From Formicarius rufipectus (lineage: Eukaryota; Chordata; Aves; Passeriformes; Formicariidae), in contig VXAU01004951.1 in the NCBI GenBank assembly GCA_013399695.1, positions 376,240 through 440,239 of the forward strand: a stretch of DNA of 64,000 nucleotides, given 5' to 3'. Shown in pieces: positions 24,701-36,656 of this stretch (position 1 is the first letter of the stretch; the number at the start of each line of letters is the position of its first letter). The notes under the pieces are model-generated. The model was not told the DNA's origin. It searched no databases and saw only the letters and a list, made by a program, of their open reading frames with translations. Position numbers and translations under genes: made by a program.

Positions 24701-27700
24701 TTTAGCTTCACATCCTGACCCAACTTATGTGTAACAGTAGAAGGGTAATTAAAGAAAACAAATCTGTTTAGAGGGACCAGCCAAAGGATTGGGGTATGAA
24801 CACAGCAGGTCAGTGTCCAGCTTTCCTAACACAGGGTGATGACGTGCCCATCCTATGCCCATCCTCTTCAACCGAACTGCTGTACAAGCTGGTCTGCGGG
24901 AAACTGATCCCCTCCCTGTCCCAGGACCTGCACGTGGGGTGGAAAATTTGCTGGGGACTGTGTGGAGACCCTGTGACAAATGAGAGGGAGTATAGTTGGA
25001 TGCCCAAAGGATGGAGCAAGTGTTATCCGTCATCACTGATTAGACCCATAGAGAGACATAGACAGATCAACCATAATGAATGGACCCTAAGGAGAGTCAG
25101 TTCACTGTCACCTGGTGCCTGCAGAGTGTGCGTGTTATCTCATAGCATCTCCAAGCTGAATGACTCTTTGCTGACTGACACCCACCCTCTCTGGCTGCAC
25201 AGGGCACCCAAGTGTTACAGGAGCCTGTCCTTTTCTCACCCAGACTTTAACAGAAAAAACAGGAGTAGGAGAGATGGGCCCATGCCCATTAAATTTTCTT
25301 ATCTGCTTACTTTGCCCATCTGTCTATCTGCTCCTGCCAGTGCCTGTGTTGTGGGAGAAGGGTGATTGCATCATTTTCATATAGCTTGCTGTTCCAGCCC
25401 CCTGATTTAGGGTGAACTTTGGTTGTGCTGATGGGTGTTCCAATGTTTGCCAGGTAAGTGCTATGAAGAACATTTATTAAAATAGACAGATGGGCACTGG
25501 GGTAGCAAGCAGCCATTAAAATGCTTGAAATCAACCAACTGTGAAATAGAAAAATCAAAAAAACTATACTCCTGGAGCCTTTCATACTATCCTTTCTATT
25601 TCGGGCTCTCCTTTTAACCCTTTTTACATGTACACACCCACAAACTGAGAGATACTTATGAAAATGCTACAGCCAGGTTTTAATTTGTCATTCTGGGCAA
25701 TTCATTTTGGCCAGGATTTGAAGGAAATCTGAGAATGGCTCCCTGAGCCAAAAATGGTACATGCAAAATCAAAATGTGGTTTTGCTTGCAGATAAGGACC
25801 CAGGTTTCTCTAGGTTTTGGTTATATTGTATAGTACCTTCCCTTAGAAGGTGTCAGAGAGTGCTTGGGCACCTCAAACACAGGCAAGGCCTGGCCTGACC
25901 CTTCTTGAGTGCAGTAGAAGGAATACAGCCACTGACTGCTGGTAGAGAGGAGGTGAGATTTCTAATCACTTGTCTAGATGCATTTGCAACTTATTCTGAT
26001 TCCTTAACAGCTCTTTCTGTCTACTCATGTTTCTTTGGCATTGTGATCATTCTCCATTAGCTCTCTCGAGTAGTGGCATGAGATGCCAGGATAGATACTG
26101 TCAAAATCAAATGTCTTCGTTTTGTTCCTTTTCTTTCTTTAGTAACTTACCACTGGAAAAACCAAGAAGTGTAGGTTTGCCTTTTCATAGCCATGTATAG
26201 AAGAGGGAGTCTAAGGCTATTAAAAAAAAAATATATCAGATTAATGAGATCTCTACAGTTAGGTATAAAAACACTGTTGAGTAAGTCACTGTCTTGAGAT
26301 AAAATGCCATGGCATTAATATTAGCAGTTTATTTTGGGTTTGTGTTAAATTCTCAGAGGGTGAAGGGCAGTCTCCAGTATTGGTACTTTCTTGTAGCTGT
26401 GATCTTTGCTAAGTTACATGCTGGCATCTCGTTCATGACCAGCCTGCAAGAACTGTGAATTTTCTTTGAGCTTTTATGATTTTAAACTTGACCTTGGACT
26501 TACAGTATTTCTGCTTATCTGTCACTAACTTGAAGGGAGTAAGGACAGTGTCAATGGGTGCTCAGGTATGACAGCAGTGACTGGGGTAGAATATTTATCT
26601 GCTAGTAAGAACTTATTTGCAAAAGGAACAGACCAAATTTAGGTCTTTCTTAGTGCCTGTCCTTCATCATACTGATGTTGATGGCACCATCCTAGAGAAA
26701 AATCTAAAATAGGACAAAAGATTTGTACTGAGGAAGTGAAGACCGGCTCTCCACTGTTTTGTGAGGGGTTTTATGGGTCTGTACAAAGCTAGCAATAGAT
26801 CCTTGTACCACTTCAAGGGAGTAATGTAGTGGACAGAGATGCTTGGTTTCCTTGTGTTTTACCTCTGCTTTGGGCACATGAAAATGACAATCCTGGTGTC
26901 CAGATGGTTTCTCCCCCTCCCTTCCCCTCCTCTAAAATATAAACCATTAGTCAGATATGTGTAAGTATAGATATTTTTCCTCTTAATACACACAAGATTC
27001 CTTTCCATTGGCTAATTTAAGCCCCTAGATTGGCAAGGTCATTTCCACTTGATTCTGCAATGTTGCATTTTTAAAGGATGCTAAATCCTCCCCCTTATTG
27101 TCAGGATATAATTAACACAAGCCAAGCAGACCTTGACCAAAGGAGTAGCCCAGTAAAACTGTGAGTTCCCCACGCTAGGCCAGTAACTAGGAAACAATTT
27201 GCAAAGCTCAGTGATGCTTTCAGTTCCTCTTCTTGGCCTCATTAGCACTTGTGTATAGCCACCTACAAGGGTCAGAAAGCATGTTTACCTCTTAAACATA
27301 GCAATTCCTTTGTTTTCCTCACTTCCCAAACGTGTTAGCCCTGTCTCTCTTGGCACCTTGAACAGGTACAGATGAGGGGATTCTTTCAGCTGAAGACATT
27401 GCACCATTGCACCTTCAAGTATTGGTGTTGGTGGGGAGAAGATGGTAAACTGCTTCCCTCCTGACAGAGAAGGCACTTACTTGCAACCTGAGGCTGACAG
27501 GAGTCTTCCATTTTCTTAAAGTCCAGTTTGCAGCATTTTGGGTTTTTTTCCAGCTATTAATGTTGCTGCCTCTGTAAGCACAGGAGTCTGAAGCAAAACA
27601 CATCTTTGGTGATTCCATGTGCTTTATTGCCTAGATCAGGATTGGAAATAAGTGTGTTCAAGTCTTGGGCAGTGTTTGGTGAGAAAATCAGGCATCTCTT

Positions 27701-30700
27701 TTCCATTGCTCCTGCCTCACACAGTGAACCCAGATGGTAAGGCCAAGGACACAGTTGTTCTAGCTCCCATGATTGTGAGTCATATTCTTCTGGCCAATGT
27801 ATTTCTGCATTTCTATTGCCTCCCAGGGTGACAAGAACTAAAGAAAAGGAACAGTAGGGAGAAAAAAAGCCTTTTTCTCTTTTTTAATCTCACCGTGATA
27901 CAGAATTAACGAAACATAATAGGAGCAGCATGGGACACTGTTAAGCAAGTGGACTTGCTCTAAACTGGTAAGAATATGGGACAAGCAACCTATGGGTTGC
28001 AATATAACGCAATCATTTAGAAATAAGATTCAGAACAAAGTCCTGACTGGAGCTTGGGACCACACCCACTCTATTCTGACTGAAGTCTATCTCTAGCTCC
28101 CTTAGATTGTGATTGAGTGCTTAAAATGAAACAAAATCCATATCAGATTGTTGTTAAGCTGCTTGAGGGATGCCAACAATGCCAACGTTCTTCTTTGAGG
28201 TGCACCTGGGACTGGGGAGGCAAAGTCACCCTCTCCCCATTTAGAGCTCTCACATCTCAACACTGCTTTGTTAGTTTCATGCTGGCTTTGTGTTCCAGGG
28301 TCTCCTTCCTTTCTTTGTGTGTGCCTCCTATGACAAGGCAGGCACCACTCTGCAGTAGGGTAGAAAGCAGTCCTGGGGTGAGCAGACTAGACATATTTTT
28401 CCCTGAAGGATGATAGTGAAGGGAAATTGCTCCTTCTGCTGGGCTTCATTTTGCACTGACTGGTGCTCTGCCATCAGCCTTGACCTCTAGCTAGCTTTAC
28501 ACCTTCCAGAGATCAGTCTCTTTGTGTCCATACATGTAGGTCGCTTCATGCTGGTTCCTTTCCTGCTTTTTCCTTTGGTCCCATGGGAGACGGAGGGAAC
28601 AGGTCCATGTGATCTGGTCTTGCAATTTTCATGTGTTTACAATTTTACCTGCCTCGCTAGTGCCCTTAACTCCCCTTGCTCCAACCTCCTATGCTGCCTT
28701 TTCTCGTTTTGCTGCTTATTCCACACCTCTCCTCTGCTGTGCCTTCACACACTGCCCCCACACTGAGCCCTATCCTTTTTGCCTGCAGCCTCCCCTTGCT
28801 AGTGTGCAATGTAGTCACTCTTGCTTCCAGTTAGTCAATTAAGAGATCATGTTTTATGACTGTGCTAGGTTGTTGGTGTTTCTCTTACTTAGTAGTATCT
28901 TTCTATCTCCATCTTGGCACCTACATTTATTTGAAACAAATTGCAGGATAATTTGTTTTTCTAATTTTCAAGATGTGAACTCCTTGTTCCAGGGGGGTCG
29001 GTGTTTCGGGCACCCGGTGCCAGTGAGCTGGGACTGCACACAGAGATTTGTGCTGTGTGAGGAAATACTTCATTAGACTTGTATTCCACGAAGACACTCT
29101 TGCTTCTTAACGCCTGTGATTTTAATTAAAACCTGGAAAGTGAAGAATCCTTGGGTTGTATTAATGTTTTCATTTCCATTAGGACAGGAGAGTTTATAAA
29201 CATGAGCTGGGTTTATAAATTAGACCTTGTAAGAATATTATGTGCACAGTGCAGCAAAGGCAGCTGAGAACTGGAGTGAAGCTGGCTCCATCTGTCTCTT
29301 TCCTTGGCTGGCTCTCACTTTCCAGTGTCCTCCCCTTGGCACAGGCTTTTCTGAGCTGTTCAAGGGTTCCCCCTTGGAGACTAAGCTAATGGCTTCTTCC
29401 ATTTCTTTTTGTGGATGTTCTCCTCACTCAGCAAAGCAGGAAGAGAAGCAGATGTTTTAATCAGGGGCTTGCAAAAAACCTTGCAAAGGTGACATTGGGT
29501 ACAGCGATTTTGTGATGAGTAACATGAAAGGGGAAAGAGATTCTTCTGACCCAATTCTCGCTTGCATGTGCACACAGAGATAGTCAGATCTAAATATGCA
29601 TCCCACTTACAGTCATCCACATCCAGAGTGTGAATATATATCGCTGAATGTGCAGGGGAATGTGACAGAAGATGAGATCTCCTTCAGAGATGATGTGGCA
29701 GCTGCATACAGCTGTGCACAGGCTGCACCGGGAGAGTGCAGACAGGTATTGCCCAGCAGGCGCTGCCTGGCACAAACACTGATGCTGGAAACCATGGACC
29801 CCTACGGCCTGAATGTACTCAGCTGTGCATGGGGCCATCATTGTGACACCAATGACAATAACACTTGTGTGCTGTGTTCTGCTCAAGGACAGGTTTGCAA
29901 ACACATCCACAGTTTTATGCAAGGGTTAGTGAAATGTGGATAGATGAAATGCCCAGATTGACATGGTTTGTCAGCAGCAAAGCTGGGACTGAAATCCCCA
30001 TCTCCTGTGTAGGGATCCTGAGTTTTCATTCATAATTTCCATACTTTGAGTGCAATGCAACGTCGCATGGGAGTGATAGCTGAGCTTATCCTTTCAGGCA
30101 ATGTGTGATGTAGAGATACCCCCAGTGGCCTACACCCTGTTAGCATTTGCTGTTTAGAGGATGGGTGCACAACTTTCAGCAAAGGTTTGACTTCTCTTCA
30201 GTATGTCGAAGGAGGGACCCTGTGCAGTCCTCCAGGATCTGCACGAATGGGTTTGAAGTCATTTTGAATAGGACCTTGTGCATAAATGTAAATGTTTTTG
30301 ATCTGCAGTCTAAAACACGTGAGTGGAGTAAGCCATTCCTCTAGACCTTGATGAGTTGGTTTAGCACCATAATTGCTGACGTGTCTGAGCTGGTTTGAAG
30401 GGTACAGCTCAGTTTCCATCAACGGTAAAGGTGGTACAGGTGGTAGGAAGTTGGGAAGAGAGCTTCTGGGCATGCCTGCTTTCCCCAACTTCCTCACAGT
30501 ACAACAGGATGTTTTGACATGAGGATGATGTTCAGGAGAAAGGAGGGAGGCATAGTCATGGACAACCTCTTAACCTCTTTCTTCCTGAGCCCAGTAGGGC
30601 TGTTATTGAGATATCCTTCCAAGCAGCTTAAATAGAAATGTCTGGTGACAAAATGAAAATGCATGGGGAAGCCAGTGAGACTGCATGGTGAGGGTTCCCT

Positions 30701-31501
30701 TTCCTGGTGCTTCCAGCCCCTGAGGGAAAAGGAGAAGCTTGCTGGCACTTCCAATCTCAATAATGCATCTGAGTTAGTGGAAGGGGTAGTGGCAGGGGAG
30801 GAGGAGCAAGGGATAGTTTCGTGGGCCATTTTTCAGGCTCTTAAAACACTGCCGAACCCATTAGAGGCCATTATTTAGGCTGTCTGGCAACATAGGCTCT
30901 CACACTCTGTTGAGACTGGAAGGGCTCTGGGCCACCACATCCCTGCAGAAAGAAGGGAGAGCTCAGGTCCATCAGTCAGGGTGATGCCAGGAGCCTTCCT
31001 GTTGGCAGTACAGCAACTGCTCTGCTGCTCCTCCTGCCACTGCTTAGGTTCAAGGGTAGTTCAGAAATTATGACTGCATTTAAAAAAAAACTGTTTTGCT
31101 TTCTCTCTTTTACTTTTCTTCCCTATATTTCTGCCAGAGGATGTAGGTCATCTCATTTACAAAACAGTCTTTGTTTAATTCCTTTATTTACCCCATCCTT
31201 CTTAACCCAATGTGGCCCAATCCCTTTCTGCGAGAACAGGTTGAGAAAATTATATCTGTTCACCAGCAATGAATTAGCCAGGCAAAAGTCCTGCCTGCCC
31301 CAGTACCTGCTTAAGGAGGCAATAAATTAATTCATGGCATAACCCCTCAGGCTGAATGAGCAGGGCTGGGTGTGAAGGGTGCCAGGGGTCTGAAAACCTT
31401 CTGAGAACATGGCGCATGAGCTCCATCGAAAAGTGCTGCTCCAAAGGGCTCTTGCAGGGACTTCACGTTTGGGATTGGGAGCTGAATAGAAATGTGTGGT
31501 A
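21719..31501. other. non-coding DNA, no gene recognised
   Basis: Nearly 10 kb with no recognised exon, RNA gene or transposon family apart from the small tandem duplication listed separately. An open frame of 189 codons at 24796-25365 (+) was examined. It has no signal peptide, domain or motif I recognise and is AT/GC neutral. I treat it as chance. Confidence 0.5.
22384..22428. repeat. 23-bp tandem duplication, two copies
   Basis: The word AATCATATCAAGTCCTATTTGA (split here as AATCATATCAAG plus TCCTATTTGA) occurs at 22384-22405. It recurs at 22407-22428 with a single C-to-G change. This is a recent-looking local slippage duplication with no coding context. Confidence 0.95.
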
Positions 31502-31527
31502 ACACACACACACACACACACACACAC
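31502..31527. repeat. (AC)13 microsatellite
   Basis: An uninterrupted dinucleotide run of thirteen AC units. It makes the polyvaline/cysteine stretches in minus-strand frames and the polythreonine/histidine stretches in plus-strand frames, none of which is a real protein. It is probably polymorphic. Confidence 0.97.
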
Positions 31528-34308
31528 GTTAATGGCAGCACTTCTCCAAGAAATTTCTCTTGAGAGTTCCTCATTATGCAAACAAGTCTGGCAAATGATA
31601 ATGCCTCCTGTACTTCCAAGGATTAATGTATGTAAATGGCAGAGCTGCTGCTTGTTCCCAAAGGCAACATTCAGTTTCCCACACTGAAGCCACTGCCTGG
31701 GCCAAGGGCAGAGTCTCGGGGTACAGCGGACTGCACTTTCCACCTCTCTTTTGTAGCAGCTGGCTCTTGAATTTTCGAAGATCACTAGGTTAAATGTCTC
31801 CTTCCCTCAAACATACATCCACATTGAGTAGAACATGGCCTTCCATGTGTGTGGGGTCACCTGTGGCCTGCTGAGGACACTGTCATGTGTCCTTATCTTC
31901 CAGAGTAGGTCCTGGTCTCAGGGGATTTGATTTAGGCAATATATTGCTTCATAATATTGTGACAATGCAAAGGGAGTTGATGGGGATGGTGGCTGACTTC
32001 TTAGTTACAGGTTTCAATTTGATGTGGAAAAGGAGTTGCTTGTTATGATCTGAAAGGAATTCTGTCAGCTTTGTGAAATGATTTTGTCACATTTTAGGTC
32101 TTTTTTACTTTAGAGTAATGTGATTAACAAAGGCAGAAAACCTCAGAAAAATCAAATTGTTTTATTTTTTTTAAATGTAATAATCTAGGTCAGGTCAGTC
32201 TGAGTTAGCTGAGCCTGAGGCTGACATCACCAAGTTTATCTTGTGGTAAAACCAAACTATGCTATCAGTGTGATATTTTTCCACTTGAGATAACTTCTGA
32301 CAGTTGCCATGAGGTTAAAAACGCACTTTCCCCCAACTTCATCTTTTTTTTGTTATTGTTGTTGTTACTTTTGACAGTAGGGTCTGCCCATGACTTTCAT
32401 TTGCTTAAGTGCACATGCATAGCAGAGTCTCATCATGACTAGCACTACTACCCAGCACCCTCAGCAGCAGTAAGGCAGGGCAGTGCTGGCTACCAACATC
32501 CATGGCTTAACTGCCTCATGGCAAGTAGAAACCTGACCTCTTCAAGGTGCTCTGACTGCCATCTTGCCTCAACACTCAAAAACTGCAAATTAATTGATTT
32601 TTATTGCCAAAACTGATGTGTACAGCCAAGCATACCCAGGCTAAAGATCATTCTCTCAAAACACATGTAAGGTGCTTTGCTAAGCACCCAGAGACAGCTG
32701 AAACTAAAGTAGATTTGGAATTTTTCAGGGTTTTTCTTCCCCCACCCCCCTGTACTGTTATTACTAAAATGAAAGTGGAGGATTTTGAGTTGAGTTTTGA
32801 CCCAAGCAATTGTACTCATTTTTAGTAGGCTCAAACTTTTTATTTCTACTTAGTTCCAAAAAAGATGAAGCTAATTTCCTTTATTAGGTTGGGGGGATTG
32901 CCATCTTTGCCATCTCCTCTAGACAGCTTAACTTGAAGAAAAGAGCAAAATGGTGCATGATGGTAGCTTCCATCTGACAAAGCAGAGTTAAATCACAGGA
33001 GATATGATCTACATAGCACAGCCAGTAGCAAAAGAATGGAGGCGTTTAACCTTCCTCAGGCTTTCTAAGACAAAAGGAAAATGCATCTTAATGCTAAAAT
33101 AGCCTGAAATTAAGCAGTTTAGGGCATTTCAAGAACGAAGACTGAAACATTGGATGATAGGAATTTTAAGACTTTTTCTCTCTTTCAGACCCAGAAGGAA
33201 AATGTTATAAAATTTCTTGAGTAATTTTGAAATTTCTTTGTGCTGTGAGGATTAGCTGTGAAATCGTTGTCATTTTGAATTCACATGAGAGCTGACTTGT
33301 TAAGGAAATGCTTTATGATGATGAAGTTTGGTCATCCAAACAAAAGCATGAAAAATAGCACGCTTGCAAAAGGGGGTGGTAGTTGCTGTCAGCCTTAAGG
33401 GAAGCACAGCCTGGGACATTGATGGTGAGCCCTTTGCAACCTGCTTGCCAACCCTGCAAAAGAGTGAACAGAAGGTGGCTCATTTAGAAGCTGCATTGTC
33501 TATTTGGACCTGGAACAAAAAGAGTATATCGTGTCCCTAGAAGCTAGCAGAAATGGATGTTTTACATCCAGATGCCAGTTTCTGTTCTGCTTTGGATATA
33601 AGCTGTAGATTTCTGACAACTCAGGGGAGAGAGGTATGTGTGTGGAGCTGGGAGCTGGAAGCTAGATTTGGAAAGCCCTAACCTGCTTTTTTGCTCATGG
33701 GATTGTGAAAGCGTTCAGAGATTGCAATTCTTCTCCAGCTCTGAAGAATCCCGTTGATATATGCTCCACATTATGATCATATATAAAGACTGATAAGGCA
33801 TCTTTGAAAGAAAATCAGAGGGGAACGTGTTGCTGTGCGTGCTAAAGTAGCAGAAGTGTGAATGTCACGTTGAAACTCTACACTGTGATATACGGCCGTA
33901 ACAAAGGGGGTGAGGGGTCTGTCTGTATAAAGAACACCAGAAAATCTACTGCCTAATAATTTTTTTAAAGATAATATAAATCAAAACTGAGAAACTCAGA
34001 AGGCTTTTACAGCTACTTAGTGGATTCTGTGTGCATTGAATGTCTGCTGCTATAAAACCCTACGGTACTCTGCCTTTGAAAGTTGGTTGGGAACTAATAG
34101 CACCTTATCAGAGTTTTGCATGTGATAGCCCTAAGGTTTACCTTTGTAGTGCCTTTTGAAAAAAGAGTCCTGTGCCTACAGAGCTCAGGCCTGTGCTCCA
34201 GCAAAGGGTGAAAAGGGGATGTGGGAAAGGGAAGTAATAAGATTATACCTAATTGCCTTAGCATCCACTTAACTGTTTTACATATCTGTCTTAGAACAAA
34301 TGTTTGTG
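31528..34308. other. non-coding DNA, no gene recognised
   Basis: No exon, RNA gene or named repeat was recognised. A T-rich GTT run lies at about 32345-32370. The rest is ordinary AT-rich sequence. Confidence 0.55.
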
Positions 34309-34400
34309 CAGTGTCTAGACTGGTGTTTACAAATGTGTTAGCTAACTCTGGCTAATTGGGGAGCAATTAATGTGAGTTAAAACGGTAGTCTAGACAAAGC
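34309..34400. repeat. imperfect inverted-repeat unit, MITE-like or hairpin
   Basis: TGTCTAGACT at 34312-34321 and its exact reverse complement AGTCTAGACA at 34387-34396 bound a segment of about 85 bp. The arms extend imperfectly inward (GTGTTTAC against GTTAAAAC). The interior holds GTTAGCTAACTCTGGCTAAT-type TTAGCTAA words. The arrangement resembles a short non-autonomous DNA transposon relic or an old amniote repeat, but I cannot name a family and see no clear target-site duplication. A third CR1 begins only about 25 bp downstream. Confidence 0.55.
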
Positions 34401-34425
34401 CCAAGTGTGCCTTCCCACTTTCCCT

Positions 34426-34568
34426 CGGCACCAAGCCTACCAGAGCTAAGTGCTTGAACAACACTCTCAGGCACATGGTGTGGTATTTGGGGGTTGTCCT
34501 GTGGCAGGACCGGACTTGGACTCAGTGATTCTTGTAGTTCCCTTACAACTTAGGATATTGTGATTTAG
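34426..34568 (+). mobile_element. CR1 LINE 3' end (copy C)
   Basis: A short CR1 3' terminus in plus orientation. It carries AACACTCTCAGGCACATGGT, then GGGGTTGTCCTGTGGCAGGA, GGACTTGGACTCAGTGATTC and GTTCCCTTACAACTTAGGAT. It ends in a degenerate GATATTGTGATT in place of the CR1 octamer tail. The CTCAGGCACATGG block marks a subfamily different from copies A and B. Only about 140 bp remain, all of it non-coding 3' sequence. Confidence 0.88.
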
Positions 34569-34649
34569 ACCTTTATCCTACTAAGAAGGAGAGGTTTCAA
34601 TTGTGGTTTAAAGAGGCATGCTGCTTTCTGTAAAGGAAGGGGAGAAGCA

Positions 34650-35500
34650 AAAACAGAGGGACCCAGAGCTTTCCCCACAGTGGGCCAGCTGTGCCAAAAT
34701 CAGCCTCCTGCAGGAGTGCTGCCAGTGATTTTCCTTGTTAAGCCATGGCATTGGCTTCACCCAAGATGTTCCTCCTCACCCTGGGCTTCCTGCAGCCTCC
34801 AGTCGTCCTCTTGGTTCTCCTGTGCCTGCCACTCCCCACACCCTAGGGAGTATGCTCTCAGTTACACTCAGGTGATCCTCTTCCCTGTCCTGAATAACAC
34901 TGCCTTTCCGATGGCATCTATGCCTTTGCTCTGCAGTGGTTGGGGAGCCCTGTGGGGACCAGGCACAGCAGCAGGCATTCCCCCAGCAGGGACTGTGTGC
35001 AAGCACAGAGGGCAGAGCTCTGGGAGGGTAGAAGGGCCGGGGAGGGGGGTGTCACCGGGGAGCCAGGGTGTGGCAGCCCCAGCCCTGTTTGGGAACTGTT
35101 CAATTCTGCTGTGACATCAGAACCATCACTGGCTGGGATTGGAATGCCAGGGCAGGTGATGTCACCCCTGTGACCCCTGTTGCCAAGGCAGGCGGGCCAA
35201 GCCCTCATGGGCTATGCCAATGCCACACAGACTGTTCTGCTGGTGCCCAGAATGGGATGGTTGCAGGAGGCAGAGCCACAGGCACCCTGCCCAGACTGCT
35301 GTCCCTGGCAGCATCTTGTCTGCCTGGAGGTGGCCCTCAGCCTACCCTCACAGGGACCTGCTCTTCGAGTGTCTTGGGTGAACGAGGTACATGTCTGGAT
35401 TTCAGGAGGGCTACCATGCCATGGGGAAGTGTCAGGCTGGAGGGGGATGAGGAATACCAACTCACAGCCTTCCACTCAGACCCATCGTGAATGCTGTCTT
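34650..35500. other. locally GC-rich block, no gene recognised
   Basis: GC content rises to about 57-60% and several open frames of about 70-145 codons overlap on both strands, as expected from fewer stop codons. None reads as a recognisable domain and CpGs are mostly absent, so it is not a CpG island. A real exon cannot be excluded without cross-species comparison. Confidence 0.5.
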
Positions 35501-36576
35501 TAGAGTAGGTTTCCCAGTGGGAAAATAAAGGGAAATTGCTCATGCTGAGCAGCAGCTGCTGCAGTTTTAGTATTGCTGTGCCTGGTTTCCCCAGCTCCCT
35601 TCAGCTTCTGTGGAACATGTTTTTTGGTAGTTGAATGCTTTGAGGATTATGCCTCGAAAGCAGATTTTGGGCCAGGACCTGGGCACAGCCAGAGTGCCAG
35701 CAAGCTTGGCAGACCTGCTGAACTGTTCTGTACCATGTGCCCTTGAAGAGCTTTTTGGAGATGGGTGTCTGCTGAGCTGTCATGGTACAGGTATGTAGGA
35801 GGGGAACTCATACTGTAGGCTCTTGGCTTTCTCTTTTCCCCTCAGTACTTGTCTCAAATCACAGCAATAAGGCCTGTTCTACCACAGCAGGGTAGGAATA
35901 ATTCCCCAAATAAGCCTGTGCATTCCTGGGACTATGGGCAGGGAAAACTCGGTCAAGGACAGAGCAAGAGGAGAAAAATTTTACGTGGAAAGGATTTATG
36001 AGCTCAGATACAAACCTTGCTTGTTCTCTTCTATTGCGCACACATATCTGGAAGTTAAATCCATGAACTAATTGCAAAGCCACATGCACACATTTTATAT
36101 ATATAAATAATAATAAACCTCCCATTCATTATGTACCCTGGGGTGTCTAACCTGCATTGCATCCAGTAATTCATTTGCCTGGGAATCAATCCAATATTAG
36201 AATAACAAAAATGAAAGGTTTGAAGAGATCTCAAGAGTCCATTTTAGTCCTTGCAGACAGGACCAAAAATGCCAATTGCTAACTCATGATTTGCTTCAAA
36301 TAGTCATACATGCGCAGAACAGGGTCAGATTTCCCTGCCAAAATAATGCATGATTTTTTTTTAATGTGTATTTTTCTTAAAAAAGAAAAGTTTCCTAGGA
36401 AGATTTATATATGAGATAAATTTAAGTTTCTGATGTGACAGCACAAACTAGAAACTAATAATCATGGAGATATTCTCATTTGGAAAGTCCCCTGGCAGTC
36501 CCCTACTGGGGCATGCAATATTCACTTATGGGTCCTGGATTATAATATTCTGATTAAAGTTTCTGTATGCATAAAA

Positions 36577-36656
36577 ATGCTAAAACATTTTGGAAATGTT
36601 TAAACGTTCCAACATATTTTAGCATTCCAAAACTTGGAACATTTTGGAAATGTTTA
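36577..36656. repeat. compact direct and inverted repeat cluster
   Basis: A 19-bp word (AACATTTTGGAAATGTTTA) is present twice exactly, at 36584-36602 and 36638-36656. The word is itself nearly palindromic around TGG. In addition ATGCTAAAACATTTTGGAA at 36577-36595 is a near reverse complement of TTCCAACATATTTTAGCAT at 36607-36625. The 80-bp unit can therefore fold into alternative hairpins. It could be a small DNA-transposon relic or a cruciform-prone local duplication. No coding role is seen. Confidence 0.85.

Noticed and set aside
24796..25365. 189-codon open frame, plus strand
   Set aside because: No recognisable motif, overlapping open frames on the minus strand, and no neighbouring exons.
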